Assembly (NCBI GenBank): GCA_018524725.1
Contig: JAEUWP010000362.1
Location: forward strand, 1-64,000
From: Podaxis mareebaensis
Lineage: Eukaryota; Basidiomycota; Agaricomycetes; Agaricales; Agaricaceae
Reading direction: 5' to 3'
Length of the DNA stretch: 64,000 nt
In this document: piece after piece, positions 12,270 to 22,669 of the stretch
How positions within the stretch are numbered: position 1 is the first letter of the stretch
Layout of the letters: each line of letters starts with the position of its first letter
The notes under the pieces: generated by a model
Databases searched by the model: none
Told to the model about the DNA's origin: nothing
Seen by the model: the letters and a program-made list of their open reading frames with translations, nothing else
Program-made: the position numbers and the translations under genes

Positions 12270-12880
12270 ATATTCACTAAGAAATCTGTGGCAAAACTAT
12301 CATAGGATTGGAAAAGATCTGGAAAATCAATGGCAGAATTATGGCTTCAGAAGCCCACTTTCCTAACTGTTATTTTTCTTCTGACAGTATGCAGAAACTT
12401 TCTCCAAATATTTTTTCATAATCATGTTTCTTAGTATCAGTGGTACATATATGTCAAATTTGGGGTAACTACATGCAACAGAAAGGGGGGAACTGCAAGG
12501 TGGTCAACAGCTGATAGGGTGGCCAAGAAGTAATAAATGATAATACCATTGCCAAGAAGGACATGGTCTATTTCTTGATCAATCACTTGCTATATATGAA
12601 GCTATGCATAGGATCCTGGAACTGTATGACAGAGTATTCAGTAAATATACAGCTCACAGGGCATGGCAGTGAGAGTCTCTTGAGTTTGCAGTCAGCTCAT
12701 GCACCATGGTACTCTGGACTTGTATTCATTTGTGTGTAGAGTGACCAGCAAGCTAGCTCACTGCTAGCTGCCCAGGTGGGAACACACCCACCCTTCTATA
12801 GCTTCTCTAGTTCTGACAAAGAATATACTGTAGGAGGGACCAAATGGGAATAGTTGTTATCACTGTTGCAGAGTACTCTA
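12270..12880. other. Unassigned CpG-poor DNA
   Basis: No coding signal. It lies between the transposase N-terminus and the copied NACHT upstream region, and probably includes the end of the transposon. Confidence 0.4.
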
Positions 12881-12889
12881 CAAATACTA

Positions 12890-13230
12890 TCTTATCCAGT
12901 GGCTTTGCCTGCAGTCACAGGTGTAGATGGTATGGCTCTGCCTGTAGTCACAGACATGAAATAGCAATTTGAAATCATAGCCCAATATTATCACAATTGT
13001 TCCATGTTGCAATTCAAAGACTAGAATGTAGGGGGGAGGGTGGGATCCACAGACAGGTGAGTGCTGAGACACTGAAGAACAGCTTGAGTCAGGGGGACAT
13101 GATGCATGCTACAGCCTTTTTGCATGTGCTAAAGACTATTCATTTCATGCAAGTGCAACTAAGTGCTTAAGAGGAACACTGAACATGAAGTTTGGGTCTA
13201 TAAGTAAATTGGATATACATGTACACTTAG
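12890..13230. repeat. Copy of NACHT-1 upstream region
   Basis: This deaminated copy matches about 8380-8620 and, less well, 5330-5550. Shared landmarks include GAGTGCTGA-A-C-CTGAAGAACAGCTTGAGTC and GCTGAACATGAAGYTTGGGTCT read piecewise. It lies directly before the F-box pseudogene. Confidence 0.6.
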
Positions 13231-14087
13231 CATAGTAACCCAGGATGGCAATCCTGTGATAGTGCCAAATAACCAATCTGGGACTCCAAGACTACATCTT
13301 GCCACTAGGTGCTGATGTCACCTTCCCCAGAAACCTTCAAACATATACCCCAAGAGATACTAGACATAATTATAAACTATGCAAAAAATGATCCTAATAC
13401 CCTTTGCAATCTTTGCCTCATCTCCACCTCCTTTCTACCAGAAGCTCAAAAGCTCTTATACCAGAATATCAACATCTTTAATGATAGCACCTATGCCCTC
13501 TACTCTGGCTGGCCTATCAACTTCAACAAAGCCACCAAACTTCTCATAACTTTAACCAAACACAATTCTGCTCCTGCACAACACATCCAAAGCCTGTATC
13601 ACTGTCTTATCAACCAAGATCACTACAACAATGATCACTACTGGAGTCTCCTCAAACAAAGCCTCCTATTAATGACCAACCTCACAAAGCTCAATATTAC
13701 ATGCATCAACTGAATCTCACACCTCTTCACTGACTGTCCATTCTGAAAGCTCAAAGTATTCATGGATGATAGATCCCACAGCTGCTCCAATACATACCAT
13801 GATACCATGCAACCCCATCTCAGATCACTCTATATTTGGAGGATGTTCCTCAATGATAAACCTTTCCTCAAGGATTGTTGTCCTGAGTTGGAGGCACTCA
13901 GTGGTGATTACTATACAATTGAGAACATTCTCCCCAGGTGGCTAATTACCAATTTGACTTGGATGCCAGATTCAGGTGAGGATATTTACACCCCTCCTCA
14001 TTCCATTACATCTAAACTTATAAATATTTACATTCTTACTTTTAATAAATTCTATAAATACACTAATCTTCATCTCTTTATTCCATA

Positions 14088-14433
14088 TAGTGCTTCACCC
14101 CACCTTTGTGCTCCCCCCTGTTTTGTGCTCTCCCCCTTCCTGTTCTAATTTCAGACTCAAGCCTTCCCTATGTACTCCTATATATCTTACCTACAATTTC
14201 CAACTTTTTCCATGTTCTAACTCAACCTGTAGCAAGAAATACAAACTCAGATCCTTGTTGCACCTGCCTGAGGATGCCACATCAGAGTATGAATTGACCA
14301 ATGCAAACATAACTTACTTTGGATCCCTTAGTGTCACTCAGCCAGCAGACTATTGAGTTTGGCATCTCTGGCTGACATGACATTTGATGTGACAAGCAAA
14401 GCAGGGGAGAGCACAAAGGTGGGTGAAGCACTG
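14088..14433. mobile_element. MITE with TA target duplication (Tc1/mariner-pogo type)
   Basis: The left end reads TAGTGCTTCACCCCACCTTT. The inverse of the right end reads CAGTGCTTCACCCACCTTTG. The repeats continue to GTGCTC, giving inverted repeats of roughly 25 bp with one indel. TA flanks both ends (14086-14087 and 14434-14435), while the intact F-box copy A has an uninterrupted CCATATCTCTC at the same place. The 346 bp interior encodes nothing. TIRs starting CAGT with a TA duplication fit a non-autonomous pogo/mariner derivative. Confidence 0.8.
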
Positions 14434-14628
14434 TATCTTTCATCCCTCAAAGTTCTATGCCTATATGGAGAATCAATATATGTAAGCACATCTTCCTTCT
14501 TTCTCTCTTCATCATCTAATAACCATGTTTTTTACCCATTGCACTTTCCAGCCTGATATTTTCAATGAGTTTGGACTTATCCCTGAACTCCCTAACCTCT
14601 GGGTATTCATCTAGACCACCAGTTTCAT

Positions 14629-15311
14629 CAGGAAAACATGTTTTTATATGGCAATGACTAAGCACATCAAGGCCTATTTCTGATGGCAAGGCCTATGTCT
14701 ATTGATGAGATATATGGATATTGTGGTCTATTGGTACTATTACTTATTGACTATGCCTATCCCCAACTGCAATGTCTATTGTTTATGCCAATGCCTACTG
14801 AAATATCTAAGCTATCCTAGCAATAACAATTTCTGAGAGTCTGAGGTCACCTGCTGTATCCTGGCTGAGCCCTGTACAGGAATAATTTTCGGAAGCTGGC
14901 TGTTCTGACTGACTATATGCGGAGGAATCAACTTATTACAAGTACCAGTGGTGTATGTCTTAATAATAGGAGTGCCGAGTATAATTCCTTTCCTTCTAGC
15001 CACCTCGAAATACCCAGTACAATCTCGTGGTCTATTGAGGGTCTATTGCTATCTATAATAGACATCTAATAGTCCATGTCGTTGGCTATGGAAGGGGCTA
15101 TTTTAAGGTTGGGGGGTGCCTTTTATAGGCCGTACAATAGAGTGTATGTGCAACCTTGTTTTCAGCGAGATTATGGATGTGGAGCAATTCAGTTTCAATT
15201 CAGTTCTCACTGAAAACTCACTGAAAACGAGTCGCACATACACCCTAAATAGCCACAAATACGTCTATAACGGGCATATTGGTAATATACATAGACAAAC
15301 ACCTTTTCCTG
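14629..15311. mobile_element. Non-autonomous hAT-like element
   Basis: The ends are CAGGAAAA... and ...TTTTCCTG, with similarity extending a few bases further inside. The 8 bp on each side (AGTTTCAT at 14621-14628, ATGTTCGC at 15312-15319) both derive from GGTTTCGC, the uninterrupted site in F-box copy A; the left copy differs only by CpG-type changes. An 8 bp duplication and CAGG ends indicate hAT. The 683 bp interior has no transposase. Its left third is CpG-poor and its right two thirds are not. Confidence 0.75.
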
Positions 15312-15556
15312 ATGTTCGCCACCTCTGTGAAATGGAATTTTTTCGAGGGCAGACTAGGCCAAGAAAAGCAACACTGCTTGACCAAGGAATGGTTCAGTCA
15401 GAGCCCGACGCTCCAAAAAGCGTACTTCCACACTCGTGTACCCAAAGCCGGCTCACAACTCTATCTCTGCTGGAAGCGAGATGCGGACGAACCGACTCTC
15501 GTCGGCTCTGAAGAGGCCGTCACATCTCATGGAGTCGTTACTTGGTACTCTTGAGC

Positions 15557-16255
15557 CTAGAGTGCGGATCTAGGGTTTGTTGATCCTCCAACCTCGTCTA
15601 GCCGACGCCACACGCTTCACTCCATGTCATCGTGCCATCTCTAGCGTCGACAGGACTCCACTCTCTCCCAATTCCATTCCCGAGACACACCTGATCCTCC
15701 TCTACTTCCTTCTCGACTCGATCGCGCTATTGATTGAATCTTCCAAATTAACGCCCAGGAGGCACTTCAAGCGAACAATCCTCCTCAGTATTAAGCCAAG
15801 AACATTTATAATCACTGCACTAGGCAACAACAGGAAGGAGGCGACACAAACTAGTATGTAGCCGAATAATCAGGAGTCAGGAGTGATGTATCTCGCTTCA
15901 AGCGCAGACTAGCGATAGGGAATCGGTCGTCGGTGGTGCCAGCTCACTACGTACTATGTAGGAGGACGAACATGGGACAATGAGAGAGACAAGGAGAGAA
16001 ATGAGTAAATACACCCGAGTGAAGGTATACTATAAACCAATAAAGAAAAGAAACCATTTCCATGAATAAACCGTAAACCGAAACAAGGGTGTTGTGTCAA
16101 GAAACCTGAAGAATCTAAACGCAACGGGATATACTATGAAGTAGTTGAGGGAGGCAAGGTGATGCAATGGGATTAGGTGAAAATCACGATCCTAGTGTCA
16201 TTCGACGATCATGAAACGAGCGGCGGATGGGAAAGAAAGGTCGGATTGAGGCCGT
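15557..16255. other. Intergenic DNA between F-box B and LysM 3-prime ends
   Basis: Non-coding; nearly identical to 2756-3452. Confidence 0.7.
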
Positions 16256-17174
16256 TTAGATCTCATCGCAGAAAGGAAGGTCCTCATCATCGACATTGTC
16301 AGCATCCTTCCCATCATCGGTATTATGGGTATCCTCATCATCATCGCAGTCCTCCTCACCGGCGTTGTCATCCTTAGCCGGGGGCTGAGTAGGCGCAGGA
16401 GCGGGAGTAAGAGAAGCAGCAGGGGTCTTAGTTGCCGAGGGGACTGCGGGAGTTGCGGTAGCGGGAATAGTGGTGGCAGGGATCTCGCCTGCGGGGGCAG
16501 GGGGGACCTGGACGGTCTGGGAAACACACAAAACCTGTTACATAAGACCAAAGTGATTGTCAGCAAAACATGTTCCATGTTGATCAACAGTGTTGATGGC
16601 CAAACGCCGAAAAGAGAACAAAACAAAAACCGAGATGGAAAAAAAGGGGGGAATGATAAAGGCTGTGTAACACTGACCTCTCCGATGTAAATGTTGTCGC
16701 AAGCCTCGTTAATTTGAGGGTTGTTGAGGTAAAGGATGGTCGAATTCAGGCCGTGCGCAGCATTAATGCCGTCGCAAGTGTCATTGTCCTTGACAACGTA
16801 GGTGGTGGTGCAGTCTTCACCAGGGTGGCCAAGGCAGATTTCGTCACCCGGAATAAGGTTGCTGCAGGCCGAGTCGACGTGACCGTGGTTCACGACGGCG
16901 AGCTGGTAACTAATAGGAAATTTGTGAGTGCCACGTTTAATGGGGGAAATCATGGAGATGCTTACGTCGAGACTTGGTTAGCTGCGGAGATGCTATCGCA
17001 AATGTCTCCCTCCTTGACGGTGTACTTCCTCGTACACTCCGTAGCAAGGGCTGCTGAAGAATTCAAGGGGCACCACATCAGAATTGGCCCGAGCGCTAAA
17101 AAGTGGAGTGGGTGGGACGTACATTGGGCAAAGAAGGCAGCGAAAACAACAGCGAGGGTCTTTGCAGAGAACAT
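16256..17174 (-). CDS. Secreted protein with two LysM modules
   Basis: Four exons (17123-17174, 16966-17053, 16678-16909, 16256-16534) join in frame to about 216 residues. The N-terminus MFSAKTLAVVFAAFFAQSALA is a clear signal peptide, with cleavage likely before TEC. LysM 1 starts at YTVKEGDICDSIS and ends IPGDEICLG. LysM 2 starts at YVVKDNDTCDGIN and ends IYIGEVLCVS. Each has the Cys pair usual in fungal LysM effectors. A Pro/Thr/Ala-rich linker, likely O-glycosylated, and a strongly acidic tail (repeated Asp, ending FCDEI) follow. Family knowledge suggests chitin-oligomer binding in the wall or extracellular space, shielding hyphae or masking chitin. This is the intact copy of the F-box/LysM duplication. 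Confidence 0.85.
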
Positions 17175-17303
17175 CGTGAGTTGAAAGAACGAGGGTGAGT
17201 AAAGAACGGCTTGTTCGCTGTGTTGAGGAGAGGTGGCGGTCGATGAGAAAGGTTGGACGGGCGAAGAGGGAACTGAGGGAATCCAAACTTCTTTTGCCGC
17301 GCA

Positions 17304-17311
17304 TATAAATA
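17304..17311 (-). promoter_or_regulatory. Possible TATA box for the LysM gene
   Basis: On the minus strand TATTTATA lies about 130 bp upstream of the LysM start codon. It is plausible but unsupported beyond position and sequence. Confidence 0.3.
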
Positions 17312-17399
17312 CTTCCCGGCCCTCGTCCGGATACGGCGTGACAGGCCTGTCTCCTTGGTGATTTATTCCTTTGTCGACTTGTTCTATCACAATTTCTCA

Positions 17400-18891
17400 A
17401 TGAGCTCTCCCACCTTAGTCAACAGCTGTATTATCTATCCTGGAATCTCTACAAGACAGCCCTTTCTTGGGTTTAAGACTGCAGAAACCTTTTTTTATGA
17501 CTGAGAGAACGACCTCGTTCGCCGGCCTGAGATGCCCAATCCGGTGATTGGCGGTAAGCGCGGCGTGTGGAATTACTCCACCAACTGTTGATGAGTCTTG
17601 GCATTATGGAATGGAACAATCCCACACATCATCCCACATCATCCATTCATTCCCTGGCTGCTAAAACAGTAAAACAAATCATTAATGAATAACCCTAGCT
17701 CAGCCTCCAAACGCTCATACGCGCTTCAGACGTTGAAACCATCCCAGACCGCCTTGGTGACGGCCTGAACCTCCGGGTAAACCTTCGGCCTGTGAAGTGG
17801 ACGTAGTCTCATGCGGAAAGGCCCTGCTTATTATGTACCCAACTGGATCCGCCCTCGCGACCTGGACGTCTTATATGAAATTTGCCTAAGGGTGCTGCTT
17901 TTATGCTTTGTAGACAGCTATCGAACGCTGAGGCCGCCACACCGCATACTCACCATCAGCATCGGCTGTACCGACTCGGATGGACTTATTTTAGCTGTAT
18001 GGGTGCCCTCCTTATCTGCCTAACAGAACCCTTCCCGGGCGCTTCTTGCGACAACAACGGTGGTGAGGCCATAGGATTCGTTGATGAAGCCTAAGCTATT
18101 TTACCCTTCGGGACTGCAGCCGCGGAGTTATAGAAGGTCCACTGGGTGACGGATCCTTCTTACTCACGAAAACTCCTGGCGTACCACCGGTCACCAGTCG
18201 GACTACCTGATACGATGTGATGACCGTAGACAATTTGACCTTCCAGCAAAGGACACAGTAGACTTCACATTATTGGGCTGTCAAGATGACGAGAATCCCT
18301 TTCAGAAGGCCACGCTATCCAACAAATTCATATACTATCTGACAGGAGAATTACAGACGCACTGCACGCGTACATGATCTATCGTCCATGCCGTCGGCGC
18401 CTGACGTCAAACGGGGACCGCTCGACGCCGATCGCGCGACCAGACTGGTATGATGGTGCATCAAGCCCAGGCATTCATCGACCGTGCCATGCCAAGGATA
18501 TGCCGAACCGACAACATCCACCAAGATAATTGAGCGGATCTACATGGGGAAGTACCCTCATTAAACACAATAAATTCTAAGGCGTCGTTTTCAGTAAAGG
18601 TAAATTTTTGTTCGATTATTCGACGAACTGGTAACAAACCAGCCCAAGCAGCTCCGCACGTTTGTCGACCATCGGCGATGATCTTCAAGCTTCGAATAAG
18701 AAACATGAGGCGAGACAAAGACGGGTCCACAGCTGCGGTACTAGAAGATATATGCCAATCTGTCCAAGTCCGAATTCCTTTCAGCGTACAATCTGCCATA
18801 CCTAACGCTAGCAACACGAAGCTACAATAAGATACTGACCACATTCAAAGGACCCGTTCCTCGCATTCTGCCCAATTGATGAAAGTGACGG
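17400..18891. repeat. Non-coding; contains unit 1 of a tandem duplication
   Basis: No gene recognised. From about 17800 the DNA matches 20230 onward (for example CAACTGGATCCGCCCTCGCG and GGGTGCTGCTTTTATGCTTT). This is the 3-prime flank of the F-box gene at 18892, repeated beside its neighbour. Confidence 0.6.
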
Positions 18892-20093
18892 TTAGGCCCA
18901 GGAGATGATACCATGCGAAGTGACAGCCTCCTCAAAATCCACCTGAATCGGTTCTTCCCTGCCTCGCTTCCAGCAATAATATTCGCGATGATGTGGTAAA
19001 TCGGGATCGGAAGAATAGACGTATGCCACTTCTAGCGTTTTACTCCTACCAAACCATTCACTGACCAACGACCGTTGGTCCTCCTTTCTAAGTTCGCAAT
19101 GATCCGGAATTGAACTGGATGGTGAAATGCTGTCTGTCCATGTGAGCACCCGTAGCCTGGGAAGGTCAAAGATATGTGTATATTCGACGTAAAAGCCAGC
19201 CTGCAAGGTTCAATGCAGATTCAGCCTTCATGAGGTCAACCAAGGTGACATATAGCCCAAGTACTTACCCATAGCGGCGCTCCGAAGAGACATAGAACCT
19301 CCAATGAGGGGAGATAAGGGAGGAAAAGGTGACAGCCGGGGCCATCGTACCAGCCAAGGGCTAATACACGGATATGAGAGACCTCGGATGTAATCGTAGG
19401 CGGTATTTTATAAGCGTTCTCGGTTGACTCCGGGATCCAGGTCAATCTAGTGACTTGCCGACCAGGAAGGATGTTCTTGATAGTCTGGCCGTTACCCATC
19501 AATGCATCCAATCTGGGGCAACAGGTTTGGGGGAAAACCTTTTGATCACAGGCGAAGTGCCAGGTATGGAGTGATTCAGGGTAGGGTTGTGTAGTGAGGA
19601 ACTGGATTATGGTATCATGGGAGTGTTCGTAGTGCAACCGGCTCTTCTGATAACTTCCGAATCCGACACTGGTGAGCTGGAACCTACAGCCTTCAAAAAG
19701 GTCGCTTGCAAGTTCAATGCCTCGAAGCGTCAGCTTCTTGAGGTTAACCATCATTTGAAGGCTTCGTTTAACCAGAGTCCAGTAGTGACTACCAGCGTTG
19801 TGTACTGATTGACCAGAGTTGTGATACAATCTCCAAACGAGTTCTGAAAGGGCGGTGTTGTATTCTGTCAGGGTTACAAAAAGAAAGGGAGCTTTCCTGG
19901 AACGGATAAACCAGCCATTGGAAGAATCATCGGGTTCGTAGCTGATAGCGATATCCCGATACAGAGCTCTTCGAGCTTCGGGTAGGAAGGATGTCGACAC
20001 AAGGCAGAGAGCACAAAGAGTGCCCAGATCACTCCTTGCGTAGCGGGTGATATCGCCTAAAACTTCCTGGGGTATGCTTCCGGGTCTGTTCAT
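18892..20093 (-). CDS. F-box-like protein, copy C
   Basis: Two exons, 19269-20093 and 18892-19200, joined by a GT-AG intron at exactly the same place as in copy A, give about 377 residues. The F-box-like start is SIPQEVLGDITRYARSDLGT, followed by LCLVSTSFLPEARRALYRDI. The mid region keeps the family landmarks QTCCPRL, ILPGRQVTRLTW and LPSLEVLCLFG. The end is WKRGREEPIQVDFEEAVTSHG. It is a probable Skp1-binding substrate adaptor with an unknown target. It is a close tandem paralogue of the gene at 21453-22666, sharing strand, intron and flanks. Confidence 0.8.
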
Positions 20094-20099
20094 CTCTAA

Positions 20100-21452
20100 T
20101 CAGACTAGAGAGGTTGGTGCAAAGTAGGCAGGAGAGCCGTGTGACGTTCAGTTGTTACTCCAACAACAATTTAAACCCCGACCCCACACCACACAAGTTG
20201 GTGAACTCTATTCTTATACCGCTACAAGCACAACTGCTTATTGTATCCAACTGGATCCGCCCTCGCGACCTGGACACCTAAGTATATGAAATCTGATTCA
20301 GGGTGCTGCTTTTATGCTTTGTGGACGACCATCGAATGCGAAGGCTGCTGCACCACATACTCAGCATCAGCATCGGCTTTACTGACCCAGATGGACTTAT
20401 TTTCCAAGTCCCGATCGTAAGGGTGCCCTCCTTTTCTGCCGAGCAGATCCCCTCCCAGATGCTTCCCGCGACAACAACAGTGATGAGGCTATACGGTCCA
20501 TGATGAAGCCTAAGCTTTTTTACCCTTCGGGACTGAAGCCGCGGAGTTATAAGTCTACTGGGCGGCAGGCCCTTCTACTTACGAAAATTCCCGGCGAATC
20601 ACTAATTGGACTACCCAAGCCTCCCTGATATAATGTAGTGATCATAGACAGTATGACCTTCCAGTAAAGATGGCAGTAGAACTTCATATTATTCGGCGGT
20701 CAAGTTGGCGACGGTTCCTTCCAGAAGGCCACAGTGCCCAACAAATTCACACAATGTCGGACAGAAGGACTACACACTCACCAAGCACGCAAGGCCCACT
20801 TATATTCAACATTCATACCTCCGGCGCCTCACGTCAAACGGGGACCGCTTGACATGATCGCGCTGCTAGACTGATATGATGCCTAATAATACATCAGACG
20901 CAGGTATTCATCGACCATTTCATCTACCGATCATGCTAACAATACCATGGTGTGCTAGAAATATGACGAATCTACGTGCCCTGGAAGCGCCCTCATCAAA
21001 CGCAGTAGATCCCAGACGTTCGTTTCTGGTAGAGACAGTTCTTCGTCCGATTTTCTGAAAACCTGGATTCAAGCCACCACAAGCGCGCCTCTACACATTC
21101 ATTGACGAATGATTCAGAGAAAGCCATTGCTCACGAAAATGGTGCTGTATTTAGGGAGCATGAAGAGATGAAATAGAGATTGCTCAGCAGCCGCGGGTGC
21201 TAGAAGATACATGCTAGTCAACCCAAGTCTGGAGTCCTTTATTCGTCACCACTAGTGACCTTCTACCAGCACATCCACTATGTCCATAAAAGGCTTGGGT
21301 AGTATATATATCACACGCAAGAAAACAGAAGAAAAAATAACAGTATACCATCTGTCATAGCGAACGTTAGCAGCGCGGAGCTACCATCAAGATGCCGACC
21401 ACATTCAGAGGACCCGTTCTCCGCAATCTGCCCAAGTTAGTGAAGGCAGCGG
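20100..21452. repeat. Non-coding; unit 2 of the tandem duplication
   Basis: No gene recognised. 20238-20500 and scattered blocks to about 21400 match 17820-18890, with moderate divergence. Confidence 0.6.
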
Positions 21453-22666
21453 TTAGGCAGCCGAGAGGACGACTCCGTGCGAAGTGACAGCCTCCTCAAA
21501 ATCGACCTGAATCGGTTCTTCCCAGCCCCGCTTCCAGCAATAATAGTCACCATAGTCTGGCAAATCGGGACCCAGGGGATGGATGTATACCACCTCTAGC
21601 GTTTTGCTCCTACCAAACCATTCATTGATCAACACCCGTTGGTCCCCCCTTTTAAGTATATGATCATTCCGAATTATATGATCCCGATGTGAGTCGAATA
21701 GTGATAAATTGGTCGTCCATATGAGCACCCGGAGCCTGGGAAGGTCAAAGATATGTTTATATTGGGTGCGAAGGCGGATCTGTATGGTTCAACGCGAATT
21801 TGGTCCTCATGAGGTCAACCAAGGTAACGTATAGTTTAAGTACTTACACCCGGCGGGTCTCCAAAGAGACATAAGACTTCCAAAGAGGGGAGATAAGGGA
21901 CGAACAGGCGGCAATGGGGGTAAAAGTACCACTCAAAGGCTAGCACACGGATACGGGAGAGTTCGGGTGTGATTGTAGGAGGTACTGTAGAATGCTTCTC
22001 GCCTGCTTCCACCGTCCAGGTCAACCTGGTGATTTGTCGACCAGGAAGGATGTACTCGATAGTCTGGCGGTCACCCACCACTCCCTCCAATCTGGGGCAA
22101 CAGGCTTTAGGGAAAGACTTTTGAAAGCGGAAAGAAAAGGGTCGGATGTGGATTGTTTCAAGGCGGAGTTGTGTGGTGAGGAATTGGAGTACCGCATCAT
22201 GGTAGCGGCCGGGATGCTTCCAGATCTGAAGATCACATTTGAAACCCTTGAGCTGGAACGTACAACCTTCGAAAAGTTCACTTGTAGGTTCAATGTATAG
22301 AAGCGTCAGCTTCTCGAGATTAACCATCATCTGAAGACTCCGTTTCATCAGAATCCAATAACGACTACCGGCGAAGTTACGGCGAGCAGGGAAGTGATAC
22401 AATCTCCAAACGAGTTCTGAAAGGGCAGGGTTGTGTTCCGTCAGTGTTGTTAGGAGCAGGCAAGCGTTTTGGTGGTTGATAGACCAGTCATCGGAAGGAA
22501 AATAGGGTGATTCGTGGATGCTGATATCACGATACAGAGCTCTCCTGGCTTCGGTTAGGAAGGATGTCGATACAAGGCAGAGAGTACGAAGAATGGCAGG
22601 ATCCTCCCTTGCGTAATGGATGATTTCGCCCACGACATCCTGAGGTATGTGTCTGAGCCCGGTCAT
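21453..22666 (-). CDS. F-box-like protein, copy D
   Basis: Exons 21848-22666 and 21453-21779 join in frame to about 381 residues. The opening HIPQDVVGEIIHYAREDPAI followed by LCLVSTSFLTEARRALYRDI is F-box-like. Shared landmarks are KACCPRLEG, YILPGRQITRLTW, LPSLEVLCLFG and the tail WKRGWEEPIQVDFEEAVTSHG. It duplicates copy C in tandem, yet the middle regions differ clearly, as expected if the recognition part diversifies fastest. No disrupting mutation is seen. Confidence 0.8.
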
Positions 22667-22669
22667 TTC

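Larger units (their letters stand above)
9150..14880. other. CpG-depleted (deaminated) block
   Basis: CpG is nearly absent across about 5.7 kb, while flanking DNA has it at ordinary density. Comparison of the F-box copy inside (13309 onward) with its intact twin at 1540 shows that most differences are CG to CA or CG to TG. The block holds the pogo-like relic, a NACHT upstream copy, the F-box pseudogene and a MITE. The right edge falls inside the hAT-like element at 14629-15311. Confidence 0.8.
13309..15556 (+). pseudogene. F-box-like protein, copy B (dead)
   Basis: This is the duplicate of the F-box gene at 1540-2755. Its first exon opens normally (ATG 13312, MSPSPETFKHIPQEI) but carries TGA codons at former CGA Arg codons, near 13711 and 13744. 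Many Arg to Gln, Asp to Asn and Ala to Thr changes are also explained by CpG loss. It is interrupted by a 346 bp MITE at 14088-14433 and a 683 bp hAT-like element at 14629-15311. The last part of exon 2, from 15320 to the TGA at about 15554, is not deaminated and is almost identical to copy A. Confidence 0.85.

Noticed and set aside
8640..12880. Terminal inverted repeats for the pogo-like element
   Set aside because: Several weak candidates (for example CAGTGAT near 8763 and its inverse near 12860) lack flanking TA and extend only about 7 bp.
16198..16953. One continuous minus-strand frame through the LysM region
   Set aside because: It reads through two introns; after splicing, the C-terminal part uses another frame with the Pro/Thr linker and acidic tail.
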